A stretch of 64,000 nt of DNA from Flavobacteriaceae bacterium MAR_2010_72 (GTDB lineage: Bacteria; Bacteroidota; Bacteroidia; Flavobacteriales; Flavobacteriaceae). How positions within the stretch are numbered: position 1 is the first letter of the stretch; the number at the start of each line of letters is the position of its first letter. The stretch is from NCBI GenBank assembly GCA_003550275.1, contig QXCW01000002.1, forward strand, positions 2,492,001 through 2,556,000. The letters are read 5' to 3'. Below are positions 9,801-16,987 of the stretch, in pieces. The translations under genes were made by a program, and so were the position numbers. The notes under the pieces were generated by a model that saw only the letters and a program-made list of their open reading frames with translations, was not told the DNA's origin and did no database searches.

Positions 9801-12800
9801 CCATTTCCATCTAAATCTACAAATCCATCGACTTGACCATCGTTATCAATATCGTTATAGGTTGCACTATAGGAAAAGGCTTCGGTTGTATCAGTTATGC
9901 CATCATTATCGGCATCTACGTCTAAAAAATTATATAAAGTAAACCCAGGTGATGCATCAGAAGTAACATCTGTATTGATAGGACTTGAAGCCAATACTCC
10001 ACTTTCTGGAGCGGTCTCCAACTCATCTGCTAATCCATTTGCACCAAATGATGAAGAATCTACCAGTCCATCATTATTGGTATCTGTATAACCTGCTTCA
10101 ATTACGTCTGGAATTGCATCATTATCAGCATCCAAATCTAAATGATTAGCAATTCCATCATTATCAAAATCGTATAACTTTTCAAGACCCGGGGTGTCAT
10201 TCCCAATTGTATTATTTGAATCATCCTCGTCTAAATATGCGGGAATTCCGTCATTATCGGCATCGGCATCAGGGTCATTCCCTCCTGTTTCATAGGTGTC
10301 AGGAATACCATCATTATCATCATCTAAATCTGTTAGGTTTGATATCCCATCATTATCAGTATCTCGCAATACTGTAATAGTTACAGTATTTGTACTACAT
10401 ACTTGTGGTGTCACCGCAGTATTACATACCGTATAGTCTACCGTTACGGTAGTACCTTCTTCTCCTGCCAATGGCGTATAGGTAAACTCTCCAGTACTTG
10501 CATCAAAACTTATCGTACCACCAGCACTACCTGTGCCTGCATCGACAAGGCTCGTGTTTGCCCCTGGTAGAAAATCATCATTCGTTAGTACATTCACCGA
10601 ATTGCTTGTACCTTTAATAACATCTAAAACATCTGGATTGGTTAATGGCACTAACCTGTTAGGATCTGTAGTGTCTGGATTGCCATCGTTGTCATCATCT
10701 GGATCTGTAACATCTGGCGTCCCATCATTGTCAGTATCTAATAACACTGTAATGCTAACAGTATTGGTACTGCATACTTGTGGTGTCACGGCAGTATTAC
10801 AAACCGTATAATCTACCGTTACCGTAGTGCCCTGTTCTCCTGCCAATGGCGTATAGGTAAGCTCTCCAGTGCTTGCATCAAAACTTATCGTACCACCAGC
10901 ACTACCTGTGCCTGCATCGACAAGGCTCGTGTTTGCCCCTGGTAGAAAATCATCATTCGTTAGTACATTAACTGTAGCACTTAATCCGTCGGTTACCGTT
11001 AAAGTATCTGGTGCTGTAGTAGCCACCAATGGATTGGGATCCGTGGTGTCTGGATTGCCATCATTGTCATCGTCTGGGTCTGTACTATCTGGATCGCCAT
11101 CACTGTCCGTATCTATTTCTACTGTAATGCTAACAGTATTGGTACTGCATACTTGTGGTGTCACCGCGGTATTACAAACCGTATAGTCTACCGTTACCGT
11201 AGTGCCCTCTTCTCCTGCCAATGGCGTATAAGTAAGCTCCCCCGTGGTCGCATCAAAACTTATCGTACCACCAGCACTTCCTGTGCCTGCATCGACAAGG
11301 CTCGTGTTTGCCCCTGGTAGAAAATCATCATTCGTTAGTACATTAACTGTAGCACTTAATCCGTCGGTTACCGTTAAGGTATCTGGTGCTGTAGTAGCCA
11401 CCAATGGATTGGGATCCGTGGTGTCTGGATTGCCATCATTGTCATCGTCTGGGTCTGTACTATCTGGATCGCCATCACTGTCCGTATCTATTTCTACTGT
11501 AATGCTAACAGTATTGGTACTGCATACTTGTGGTGTCACCGCGGTATTACAAACCGTATAGTCTACCGTTACCGTAGTGCCCTCTTCTCCTGCCAATGGC
11601 GTATAAGTAAGCTCCCCCGTGGTCGCATCAAAACTTATCGTACCACCAGCACTACCTGTCCCTGCATCAACAAGGCTCGTGTTTGCTCCTGGTAGAAAAT
11701 CATCATTCGTTAGTACATTCACCGTAGCACTTAATCCCTCGGTTACCGTTAAGGTATCTGGTGCCGTAGTGGCCACCAATGGATTGGGATCCGTGGTGTC
11801 TGGATTGCCATCATTGTCATCGTCTGGGTCTGTACTATCTGGATCGCCATCACTATCCGTATCTATTTCTACTGTAATAGTCACAGTATTGGTACTGCAT
11901 ACTTGTGGTGTCACCGCGGTATTACATACCGTGTAGTCGACCGTTACCGTAGTGCCCTGTTCTCCTGCCAATGGCGTATAGGTAAGCTCTCCAGTACTTG
12001 CATCAAAACTTATCGTACCTCCAGCACTTCCTGTGCCTGCATCGACAAGGCTCGTGTTTGCCCCTGGTAGAAAATCATCATTCGTTAGTACATTAACTGT
12101 AGCACTTAATCCCTCGGTTACCGTTAAGGTATCTGGTGCTGTAGTAGCCACCAATGGATTGGGATCCGTGGTGTCTGGATTGCCATCATTGTCATCGTCT
12201 GGGTCTGTACTATCTGGATCGCCATCACCATCGGTGTCTATGTCAGCAATTACACTAATATTAACAGTTGCTGTCGCACAAACACTTGGCGTTGGGCTTG
12301 TATTACAAACTTGATAAATTACGGTTACTACTTGTCCTTCTTCAATAGCCAATGGTGTATAAATCAGCTCACCTGTGATAGCATCTAATACAATGGTACC
12401 AGAAGCCGTTCCTCCCGTTTGTACTAGTGAGGTAGCCCCCAAATTATTAATATTACTATTAGGTAAGAAATCGTCGTTGGCTAATATATTGATATTAGTT
12501 GCCACACCTAAAGTAGCTGTAGCACTTTCATTATTAGCCGTAGCTACCAAGGGGTTAGGATCACTTACATCTGGATTTCCATCATTATCATCATCGGGAT
12601 CCGTACTGTCAGGATCACCATCGCCATCAGTGTCCGTCCCTCCACAAGCAGATGAAACAGACGGATTTGTTACGTCTGGATTAGTACCCGTATAACCATC
12701 TGTATTTCCAGTAACTTGACCATTGGCATTATATCCTGTACCTGCGAGTTGTCCTAGGTTTGTTGAGCTTTCAGTAAAACCAGCTTCCAATACATCATTA

Positions 12801-13897
12801 CAACCATCGTTGTCAGCATCGTTATCCAAATGATCTGCAATGCCATCTAAATCAGTATCAAAATTATCATTTACACCATCATTATTTGTATCAACGAATC
12901 CAGAATAATCAGCATCCAAATAATCTGGCACTCCATCACCATCAGAATCTGCACTTGGATCAACATCTCCAGGAGATTCTTCGGTATCTAGAATTCCATC
13001 ATTATCATCATCTACATCATTTGCATCAGTAACACCATCATTATCGCTATCTGAAGAGGCATAAATTGCTGCCGCAAATTGATCATCATCACTAGCGATT
13101 ATATCCCCATCAACTCCCAAAATATCAGAAGCTGAACCACCCAAAGCTGATGAAGGAGAACTTGCAGTTGCAACAGCAATTCTAAAATTCTGGGTTGTTG
13201 TAATTCCTATGTCTATCAAAGGAACAAACCAATCAATAAAAATAGGATCAGTGGTACACCCCGCATTATTGTTTAAGGCGTCTGACCGTTGCGAGTTTGA
13301 AGAGGTATTATAGGTTCCAATATTTACACCATTTGTGGTACCATCTACATTTTCAACAAGGACATCATTATTATTACCACTGCCATATATTACTTCTATT
13401 TCAAAACCAGGGTTTCCAGGAATACTATTGGGATCTGATGGACCAAATTTCAAATCGGTATCAAATAAAAAACTGTAACCAAAAGCTCCATTTGCTTGTT
13501 TAGCAATTCGCATTCTAAACACCATCATTTCGTCACCGTTATCTGGCGTACCGTCTGGATCGGATATATAGTAGTATCCACCTGCAGATCCTGTTGATGG
13601 GTCACTTACAATCTCTGAAGCGGCACAACTTGATCCGGTTTGAAGATCAGATGAAGGCTCTGCCGTTAATTGAGGCACTTCCTTAAATGGAATCTCAAAT
13701 TGTGGTAATTCATTACCTATAACAAAGGTTAATCCTGTGAGCGTAGTCCATCCGTCTCCATTAGGATCCATTGGATTTGTACTTGGAACCGCAGGAGTAT
13801 AAATTTGACCTGGAGTTTGACCAAATACCTGAAAGTTAAGTGTGAATAGAACTAGTATTATTAATTTAATAACACATTGATAAGTAGAGGTTTTCAT
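3806..13897 (-). CDS. Giant thrombospondin type 3 repeat adhesin with T9SS type B sorting domain
   Basis: A 3363-residue secreted protein. Residues 1-26 are a signal peptide (hydrophobic run ending FQVFG, then QTPGQIYTP). Next come a beta-rich N-terminal domain (about 30-280), Asp-rich TSP3-type calcium-binding repeats (DxDxDGxxD pattern), six Ig/cadherin-like modules with a 125-residue period (about 420-1176), a long TSP3 stretch (about 1176-2185), about fifteen 68-residue TSP3 units (about 2186-3103), a DUF11-like domain (about 3143-3270), and a gliding-motility-associated C-terminal domain (about 3272-3363, from YNEFSPNGDGVNDTF). That last domain is the type B T9SS signal (CHU_C/TIGR04131). 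The protein should be exported by Sec, moved across the outer membrane by T9SS and held rigid by calcium. A SprB-like adhesin role is inferred; no enzymatic domain is visible. Its DNA carries higher-order repeats. Confidence 0.92.
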   Translation of the reverse strand: MKTSTYQCVIKLIILVLFTLNFQVFGQTPGQIYTPAVPSTNPMDPNGDGWTTLTGLTFVIGNELPQFEIPFKEVPQLTAEPSSDLQTGSSCAASEIVSDPSTGSAGGYYYISDPDGTPDNGDEMMVFRMRIAKQANGAFGYSFLFDTDLKFGPSDPNSIPGNPGFEIEVIYGSGNNNDVLVENVDGTTNGVNIGTYNTSSNSQRSDALNNNAGCTTDPIFIDWFVPLIDIGITTTQNFRIAVATASSPSSALGGSASDILGVDGDIIASDDDQFAAAIYASSDSDNDGVTDANDVDDDNDGILDTEESPGDVDPSADSDGDGVPDYLDADYSGFVDTNNDGVNDNFDTDLDGIADHLDNDADNDGCNDVLEAGFTESSTNLGQLAGTGYNANGQVTGNTDGYTGTNPDVTNPSVSSACGGTDTDGDGDPDSTDPDDDNDGNPDVSDPNPLVATANNESATATLGVATNINILANDDFLPNSNINNLGATSLVQTGGTASGTIVLDAITGELIYTPLAIEEGQVVTVIYQVCNTSPTPSVCATATVNISVIADIDTDGDGDPDSTDPDDDNDGNPDTTDPNPLVATTAPDTLTVTEGLSATVNVLTNDDFLPGANTSLVDAGTGSAGGTISFDASTGELTYTPLAGEQGTTVTVDYTVCNTAVTPQVCSTNTVTITVEIDTDSDGDPDSTDPDDDNDGNPDTTDPNPLVATTAPDTLTVTEGLSATVNVLTNDDFLPGANTSLVDAGTGSAGGTISFDATTGELTYTPLAGEEGTTVTVDYTVCNTAVTPQVCSTNTVSITVEIDTDSDGDPDSTDPDDDNDGNPDTTDPNPLVATTAPDTLTVTDGLSATVNVLTNDDFLPGANTSLVDAGTGSAGGTISFDATTGELTYTPLAGEEGTTVTVDYTVCNTAVTPQVCSTNTVSITVEIDTDSDGDPDSTDPDDDNDGNPDTTDPNPLVATTAPDTLTVTDGLSATVNVLTNDDFLPGANTSLVDAGTGSAGGTISFDASTGELTYTPLAGEQGTTVTVDYTVCNTAVTPQVCSTNTVSITVLLDTDNDGTPDVTDPDDDNDGNPDTTDPNRLVPLTNPDVLDVIKGTSNSVNVLTNDDFLPGANTSLVDAGTGSAGGTISFDASTGEFTYTPLAGEEGTTVTVDYTVCNTAVTPQVCSTNTVTITVLRDTDNDGISNLTDLDDDNDGIPDTYETGGNDPDADADNDGIPAYLDEDDSNNTIGNDTPGLEKLYDFDNDGIANHLDLDADNDAIPDVIEAGYTDTNNDGLVDSSSFGANGLADELETAPESGVLASSPINTDVTSDASPGFTLYNFLDVDADNDGITDTTEAFSYSATYNDIDNDGQVDGFVDLDGNGWHDNMDSEVSLLVFLNSDADSIPNHLDLDSDGDGLPDTFEGNFQVADGDNNGIVGTGIPTDTDADGLADTNDPDAPGNILTGFGFNKDRDSDGVYNTLDIDIDNDGIIDNIEGQSTFAYRSPTGLDTDGDGIDNAYDVNNGGVGIGYTNTDGGSAPDYADTNSDQVDTLGGDGNDIEENATDNTIDGPLDLDNDGIVDPGLFVDLDNDGLHDNFDDIITNTSDPLNATNNNQQATDHPDIDQPGGDRDWREAFTQDRDKDGIVDTVDLDSDNDGILDINEDDNLDGDNNPRTNSTDSDGDGEPDYFDLDSDNDGITDYMEAGGTNDPDGNGMAGIGILDTDSDNDNTPDYIEVDSDGIPVAVGSTGLIPFDTDGDGNHDHHDLDSDNDGITDVIEAGGTDSNGDGRYGSGTTNDVDADGLIDAIDPYDDRDGSLDTALGGTPLVVVDTDNDGQSNYLDLDSDNDTIPDNVEAQSTVNYSASSSLDTDGDGLDDTFDISNSGTPIIVVNTDGVDAPDYLDLDSDNDGIFDIIESGNGAADTNSDGTTNGATGTNGLDNNFDDTIAGDTFTDPNGILDDTQTDNFPDTDADVLIGGDLDYRDATFNDFDGDGVPDATDLDNDNDGILDTVESNGINPMADDDNDGIPNYQDADFCSLNTNNICASLDPDNDGIPNHFDNDSDGDGCSDANEAYAMDNADGGDNSFYGTGNPPATNPDGTVIAASYATPQDTDANSTQDYLEVGPDSDNDGLSDACDVDDDNDGVLDTTEIANGTNPNDACDYNVVDITEPITSGNDCDGDGVLDATEISNSNDPKNPCDLVQAAGYTGYDATNAIWQAADCDGDGVSNGDEATNGTDPYSNVDTDGDGLPDDFEIANGTDETNPCDPSQLPSYTGYDATNAIWQAADCDGDGVNNGDEVNNGTNPYLNTDTDGDGLPDDFEINNGSDETNPCDPVQAAGYTGYDAANAIWQAADCDGDGVSNGDEVTNGTDPYAVSSDTDGDGIDDDNEINNGSDETNPCDPVQAAGYTGYDATNANWQAADCDGDGVNNGDEVTNGTDPYAVSGDTDGDGIDDDNEINNGSDETNPCDPVQAAGYTGYDATNAIWQAADCDGDGVNNGDEVTNGTDPYTVSGDTDGDGIDDDNEINNGSDETNPCDPVQSAGYTGYDATNAIWQAADCDGDGVNNGDEVTNGTDPYAVSGDTDGDGIDDDNEINNGSDETNPCDPVQAAAYTGYDATNAIWQAADCDGDGVSNGDEATNGTDPYAVSGDTDGDGIDDDNEINNGSDETNPCDPVQSAGYTGYDATNAIWQAADCDGDGVSNGDEVTNGTDPYAVSGDTDGDGIDDDNEINNGSDETNPCDPVQAAGYTGYDATNAIWQAADCDGDGVNNGDEVTNGTDPYTVSGDTDGDGIDDDNEINNGSDETNPCDPVQSAGYTGYDATNAIWQAADCDGDGVNNGDEVTNGTDPYAVSGDTDGDGIDDDNEINNGSDETNPCDPVQAAAYTGYDATNAIWQAADCDGDGVSNGDEATNGTDPYAVSGDTDGDGIDDDNEINNGSDETNPCDPVQSAGYTGYDATNAIWQAADCDGDGVSNGDEVTNGTDPYAVSGDTDGDGIDDDNEINNGSDETNPCDPVQAAAYTGYDATNAIWQAADCDGDGVSNGDEATNGTDPYAVSGDTDGDGIDDDNEINNGSDETNPCDPVQSAGYTGYDATNAIWQAADCDGDGVSNGDEVTNGTDPYAFDNVDSDGDGVLDTVEVTDGTNPSDPCSFNDSSITEPVTVVCNFDISVSKAVNNTKPKVGDEVTFSIVLANEGDVPATNIVVEEFLPSGYEYVQSVVSIGSYSEFTGEWTVALLDAGTTQILEVTVEVLGYGDYLNTARILNSEGGTDLDPQNNESSIAVEPICLTVYNEFSPNGDGVNDTFIIDCIENYPNNKLEVYNRWGNQVFKQIRYNNSWKGTSNGRATISGSNKLPVGTYYYIIDLGDGSEPIVDWLYINR
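4591..7038. repeat. Twelve tandem 204-bp units encoding 68-residue TSP3 modules
   Basis: The CGGTACC landmark recurs at 4591, 4795, 4999, 5203, 5407, 5611, 5815, 6019, 6223, 6427, 6631 and 6835, a constant 204-bp period. Each unit encodes a 68-residue module with DTDGDGIDDDNEINNG and DCDGDGV(N/S)NGDE calcium loops and a conserved Cys pair (NPCDP and ADCDGDG). Diverged units continue to about 7340. Variant bases show a higher-order structure: 4999-5797 is identical by eye to 5815-6613 (four units, 816-bp period), and 4591-4998 repeats 4999-5406. Confidence 0.95.
10371..12245. repeat. Five tandem 375-bp units encoding 125-residue Ig/cadherin-like modules
   Basis: The ACTGTAAT landmark recurs at 10371, 10746, 11121, 11496 and 11871, an exact 375-bp period. 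Each unit encodes a TSP3 linker (DPDDDNDGNPDTTDPN) followed by a beta-sandwich module with NVLTNDDFLPGAN, FDASTGELTYTPLAGE and VCNTAVTPQVC. A sixth, diverged copy extends to about 12640. The two central units differ at only a few bases, so recent homogenisation or duplication is likely. Confidence 0.93.
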
Positions 13898-14012
13898 AGC
13901 GGTTTAGGGTGATATTAACTCTATTAAATAAAAATGTAACAGTTAAAAAACTTTTTTAATCGAAGAATCAAATTTAAATATCGACAAAGTGATATTTTTT
14001 AACGTTGAAATG

Positions 14013-14043
14013 CAAATATACAATTATTATGCATGCATAACAA
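14013..14043 (-). promoter_or_regulatory. Candidate promoter of the adhesin gene
   Basis: On the minus strand TTG (14043-14041) and TATATTTG (14020-14013) are separated by 20 bases, close to the Bacteroidota consensus. The -7 element lies about 115 bases before the adhesin start. A perfect palindrome (14027-14040) occupies the spacer. A second -7-like TAAATTTG (13976-13969) is nearer to the gene but has no -33 at the right distance. Confidence 0.4.
14027..14040. promoter_or_regulatory. 14-bp palindrome in the candidate adhesin promoter
   Basis: TTATGCATGCATAA is perfectly self-complementary and sits between the -33 and -7 elements of the candidate minus-strand promoter. That is a position where a dimeric repressor would block polymerase. 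The operator role is inference; no regulator gene is nearby. Confidence 0.35.
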
Positions 14044-14112
14044 TTTTTTTTCAATATAACCGTATTTGTTTAATAGGTCCAAAAAAGAAGAGTTTTCTGG
14101 GAAACTTTTTAC

Positions 14113-14126
14113 CGAAAACGTTTTCG
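14113..14126. promoter_or_regulatory. LacI-family-like operator palindrome
   Basis: CGAAAACGTTTTCG is a perfect 14-bp palindrome with a central CG, the form bound by LacI/GalR-family regulators. It lies 216 bases upstream of the adhesin start and 171 bases upstream of prfC. Which gene it controls, if any, cannot be told from the sequence. Confidence 0.4.
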
Positions 14127-14270
14127 ATACTTATATTAAAACTAAAATACTGGATAATTTTGCTTGGAATCACCAATTTTTCAGTATGCATTCTATTTCG
14201 GAAACCTAAAACATTAAAAAAGCATTTTTTTATTAATACCGAGTCCTATCAAATTAGGTAGAAATAAGTT

Positions 14271-14278
14271 TATCTTTG
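14271..14278 (+). promoter_or_regulatory. -7 element of prfC
   Basis: TATCTTTG matches TAnnTTTG and ends 18 bases before the prfC ATG. No TTG is found at the usual distance upstream, so only the -7 element is supported. Confidence 0.4.
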
Positions 14279-14296
14279 CCAAAATTTTGCATTTAA

Positions 14297-15886
14297 ATGA
14301 GTTTTATAAAGGAAATCAATAGACGACGAACCTTCGGCATCATTTCACATCCTGATGCTGGAAAGACCACCTTAACTGAAAAATTACTCCTTTTTGGTGG
14401 TGCTATTCAAGAAGCAGGTGCCGTAAAAAGCAATAAGATTAAGAAAGGCGCAACCAGTGACTTTATGGAGATTGAGCGTCAACGTGGGATTTCAGTTGCG
14501 ACTTCCGTTTTGGCATTTGAATATGATGGCATCAAAATAAACATTCTTGATACTCCTGGACACAAAGATTTTGCTGAAGATACTTTTAGAACCCTTACTG
14601 CTGTTGATAGTGTAATCGTGGTTATTGACGTCGCGAAAGGTGTTGAGGAACAGACAGAAAAACTTGTTGAAGTTTGCAGAATGCGGAATATTCCAATGAT
14701 TGTTTTCATCAATAAATTGGATAGAGAAGGGAAAGATGCTTTTGATCTATTAGATGAAATTGAACAAAAGTTAGGGTTAAAGGTTGTTCCGTTAAGCTTC
14801 CCTATTGGTATGGGATACGATTTCAAGGGAATTTATAACATTTGGGAACGAAATATTAATTTGTTTAGTGGTGACAGTCGGAAAAATATTGAAGAAACTA
14901 TAGAAATCTCTGATCTTGAAGCTGATGAACTTAATAAATTAATTGGCGACAAAGCAGCAAAAACCCTACGTGATGAAATTGAACTGGTAGAAGGTATTTA
15001 TCCCGATTTTGATCGTCAAGCATATTTAGATGGCAGTTTACAACCTGTATTTTTTGGGTCTGCATTGAATAACTTTGGTGTGCGCGAATTGTTAGATTGC
15101 TTTATTGAAATTGCTCCAAAACCAAGACCAAAACAAAGTGAAGAGCGTCTTGTAAATCCAGATGAAAAAGATTTCTCTGGGTTTGTATTCAAGATTCACG
15201 CTAATATGGACCCTAATCATAGGGATCGATTAGCCTTTATTAAAATTGTATCAGGGAAGTTTGAAAGAAACAAGCCCTATTTACATGTTAGACATGGGAA
15301 AAAACTAAAATTCTCTAGTCCCAATGCCTTCTTTGCAGAAAAGAAAGAAATTGTAGATGTATCTTATCCTGGAGATATTGTTGGCTTGCACGACACGGGA
15401 AATTTTAAAATTGGTGATACTCTAACCGAAGGTGAAGCCATTAGCTATAAAGGTATTCCAAGTTTTTCACCCGAACATTTTAGGTATATTAACAATGCTG
15501 ATCCATTAAAGTCAAAACAACTCTATAAGGGTATTGATCAGTTAATGGATGAAGGCGTTGCGCAGTTGTTTACATTAGAACTTAACGGAAGAAAAGTCAT
15601 TGGAACTGTGGGTGCACTACAATATGAAGTGATACAGTATAGGCTTGAACATGAATATGGTGCGAAATGTACATATGAAAACCTAAATGTACATAAAGCT
15701 TGTTGGGTAGATCCTGAAGATCCAAAAAATGAAGAGTATAAAGAATTTTTAAAAGTAAAACAGCGCTTTTTAGCTAAAGACAAGCAAAATCAGCTGGTAT
15801 TTTTGGCAGATTCTGCATTTTCGCTTCAAATGACACAGCAAAAATATCCTAGTATCACCTTCCATTTTACATCAGAATTTAATTAA
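14297..15886 (+). CDS. prfC: Peptide chain release factor 3
   Basis: RF3 is a translational GTPase that removes RF1/RF2 from the ribosome after peptide release. At 529 residues it has the family length. G-domain motifs are [15 protein letters not shown] (G1, residues 17-31), [11 protein letters not shown] (switch I), [12 protein letters not shown] (G3) and NKLDRE (G4). The C-terminal half keeps the RF3-specific region ([17 protein letters not shown]). It has no Shine-Dalgarno site, as is usual in this phylum. It is transcribed away from the adhesin gene. Confidence 0.96.
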   Translation: MSFIKEINRRRTFGIISHPDAGKTTLTEKLLLFGGAIQEAGAVKSNKIKKGATSDFMEIERQRGISVATSVLAFEYDGIKINILDTPGHKDFAEDTFRTLTAVDSVIVVIDVAKGVEEQTEKLVEVCRMRNIPMIVFINKLDREGKDAFDLLDEIEQKLGLKVVPLSFPIGMGYDFKGIYNIWERNINLFSGDSRKNIEETIEISDLEADELNKLIGDKAAKTLRDEIELVEGIYPDFDRQAYLDGSLQPVFFGSALNNFGVRELLDCFIEIAPKPRPKQSEERLVNPDEKDFSGFVFKIHANMDPNHRDRLAFIKIVSGKFERNKPYLHVRHGKKLKFSSPNAFFAEKKEIVDVSYPGDIVGLHDTGNFKIGDTLTEGEAISYKGIPSFSPEHFRYINNADPLKSKQLYKGIDQLMDEGVAQLFTLELNGRKVIGTVGALQYEVIQYRLEHEYGAKCTYENLNVHKACWVDPEDPKNEEYKEFLKVKQRFLAKDKQNQLVFLADSAFSLQMTQQKYPSITFHFTSEFN

Positions 15887-16032
15887 ATTGGGTGTGCATT
15901 TCATCTATTTTATTTGAAAAATGTTGTATTTAATCGATTTTTTTGTACATTTAATCGATTATTGTTAGACGGCTATAATTGAGTTGGTTAACTTTAATAG
16001 AGTATCATAACCCCAAAAATGATCTACTACTT

Positions 16033-16260
16033 ATGGAAACAAATGCTAACGTTTTCAGTAATAAAGATATTACTGTAACATTCGAACCCAGCGTGTGTAT
16101 TAATGCCGAACGTTGTGCTAGAGAACTTTCTGATGTCTTTAGAAACTCGGTAATACCATGGATTGACCTAGATGGTGCCTCCACAAAAAAAATCATTAAT
16201 CAGGTTAAAAAGTGTCCTTCGGGAGCACTCAAATTTTCTTACAACAAAGAAGTCGCTTAA
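16033..16260 (+). CDS. YjdI-like (4Fe-4S) mono-cluster protein
   Basis: A small protein (75 residues from the ATG at 16033) of the divergent mono-cluster 4Fe-4S family (Fer4_19, YjdI type). The cysteines are in VCINAERC near the N terminus and KKCPSGAL near the C terminus, with the conserved VIPWIDLDGAS between them. The open frame extends to an ATG at 15979, but the extra 18 residues (MSWLTLIEYH...) do not resemble the family, which starts a few residues before the NVF motif. Function is unknown; it is probably a cytoplasmic iron-sulfur or redox accessory protein. A strong terminator follows. Confidence 0.82.
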   Translation: METNANVFSNKDITVTFEPSVCINAERCARELSDVFRNSVIPWIDLDGASTKKIINQVKKCPSGALKFSYNKEVA

Positions 16261-16266
16261 CTGCAT

Positions 16267-16304
16267 AAAAAAAGCCTTTGATTAATAAATCAAAGGCTTT
16301 TTTT
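16267..16304. terminator. Strong bidirectional intrinsic terminator
   Basis: A 17-bp perfect inverted repeat (16267-16283 and 16288-16304) with an AATA loop ends in seven T on each strand. It stops the 4Fe-4S gene on the plus strand, and on the minus strand it ends transcripts that have passed through the DUF3467 gene and its tandem repeats. Confidence 0.88.
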
Positions 16305-16309
16305 ATTAA

Positions 16310-16633
16310 GCTTGACCTGTCGGTCCAAAATTTAAAGGTATTGGCGGTTGCTAATGAAACCATTTCGAGCAACCTGAAATTTCTTTTCTATTTTTTGATT
16401 AGGCCTGACCCGTTGGACCAAAATTTAAAGGTATTGGCGGTTGCTAATGAAACCATTTCGAGCAACCTTGAATTCCTTATTTATTTTTCTGTTTATGCCT
16501 GACCTGTTGGACCAAAATTTAAAGGTATTGGCGGTTGCTAATGAAACCATTTCGAGCAACCTTGAATTCCTTATTTATTTTTCTGTTTATGCCTGACCTG
16601 TTGGACCAAAATTTAAAGGTATTGGCGGTTGCT
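16310..16633. repeat. Tandem 93/94-bp repeats derived from the 3' end of the DUF3467 gene
   Basis: Units start at 16310, 16403, 16497 and 16591 (spacing 93, 94, 94). Each contains a copy of the last 13-14 codons and Gly-Gln-Ala end of the DUF3467 gene (minus strand). The first three units then carry a hairpin with GGTTGCT/AGCAACC arms (16346-16374, 16439-16467, 16533-16561) and about 29 AT-rich bases. The fourth copy is the real gene end and lacks the hairpin. Units two and three differ at one base over nearly their whole length; the first is more diverged. Only the fourth is preceded by an open frame. Confidence 0.9.
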
Positions 16634-16898
16634 CGTAATCTTTAATTTCACCATGGGCGTTTTCAAATCGTTTGACATTATCGCCTAAAGCCTTAAGCAA
16701 ACGTTTGGCATGTTGCGGTGTTAAAATAATTCGAGCCTTCACCTTACTTTTAGGAGTACCAGGCATGATACTTACAAAGTCCATTACAAATTCAGAAACC
16801 GAATGATTAATTATAGCAAGATTTGAGTAAGTGCCTTCAGCAACCTTCTCGTCCAACTCAATATTAATCTGTCCCTGTTTGTTTTTATCTTCAGCCAT
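16587..16898 (-). CDS. DUF3467 domain-containing protein
   Basis: A 103-residue cytoplasmic protein of the DUF3467 family, with no known function. Family features are INIELDEKVAEGTYSNLAIINHS, where the conserved core is GTYSNLA, then FVMDFVSIMPGTPKSKVKARIILTP as a beta meander, and the helix HAKRLLKALGDNVKRFE. The C-terminal tail ends PIPLNFGPTGQA, and the DNA for this tail is the source of the three tandem copies downstream. It follows rpoC on the same strand after a hairpin at 16944-16979. A TAACTTTG -7-like element (16936-16929) may give it a promoter of its own. In Bacteroidota it is usually found next to rpoC. Confidence 0.88.
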   Translation of the reverse strand: MAEDKNKQGQINIELDEKVAEGTYSNLAIINHSVSEFVMDFVSIMPGTPKSKVKARIILTPQHAKRLLKALGDNVKRFENAHGEIKDYEQPPIPLNFGPTGQA

Positions 16899-16943
16899 GG
16901 CTTTGGTTTATTAAATCTTGAATCTCCTCAAAGTTAAATTAGT

Positions 16944-16979
16944 TTAACTGGTTTCACTAAAATATGTGAAACCAGTTAA
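16944..16979. terminator. Hairpin after rpoC
   Basis: A 14-bp inverted repeat (16944-16957 and 16966-16979) with an 8-base loop lies 9 bases past the rpoC stop. The T-run follows the stem on the plus strand; on the minus strand, which carries rpoC, the stem is preceded by A7 and followed by ACTAATTT. It is therefore a weak terminator or an mRNA 3'-end stabiliser for rpoC, allowing read-through into DUF3467. Confidence 0.55.
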
Positions 16980-16987
16980 CTCTTTTT

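Larger units (their letters stand above)
13898..14296. other. 399-bp divergent intergenic region between adhesin and prfC
   Basis: Very AT-rich spacer between the divergent adhesin and prfC starts. No credible gene lies in it: the 90-residue open frame across it (13989-14261) starts with GTG and has a composition of translated AT-rich noise. It holds two perfect 14-bp palindromes (14027-14040 and 14113-14126), a candidate adhesin promoter and a -7 element for prfC, which are listed separately. Confidence 0.7.

Noticed and set aside
10533-12695. Series of about 100-residue plus-strand frames at 375-bp spacing
   Set aside because: Antisense shadows of the 375-bp adhesin modules.
13989-14261. 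90-residue open frame in the adhesin/prfC intergenic region
   Set aside because: GTG start, AT-driven composition and overlap with the promoter and palindromes; no family features.
16278-16502. Plus-strand 74-residue open frame with an internal repeat
   Set aside because: It runs through the terminator and the tandem DUF3467-end repeats and has no independent support.
16944-16979. Hairpin after rpoC as a clean rpoC terminator
   Set aside because: The T-run follows the stem only on the plus strand, so as an rpoC terminator it is weak; kept as a hairpin with modest confidence.
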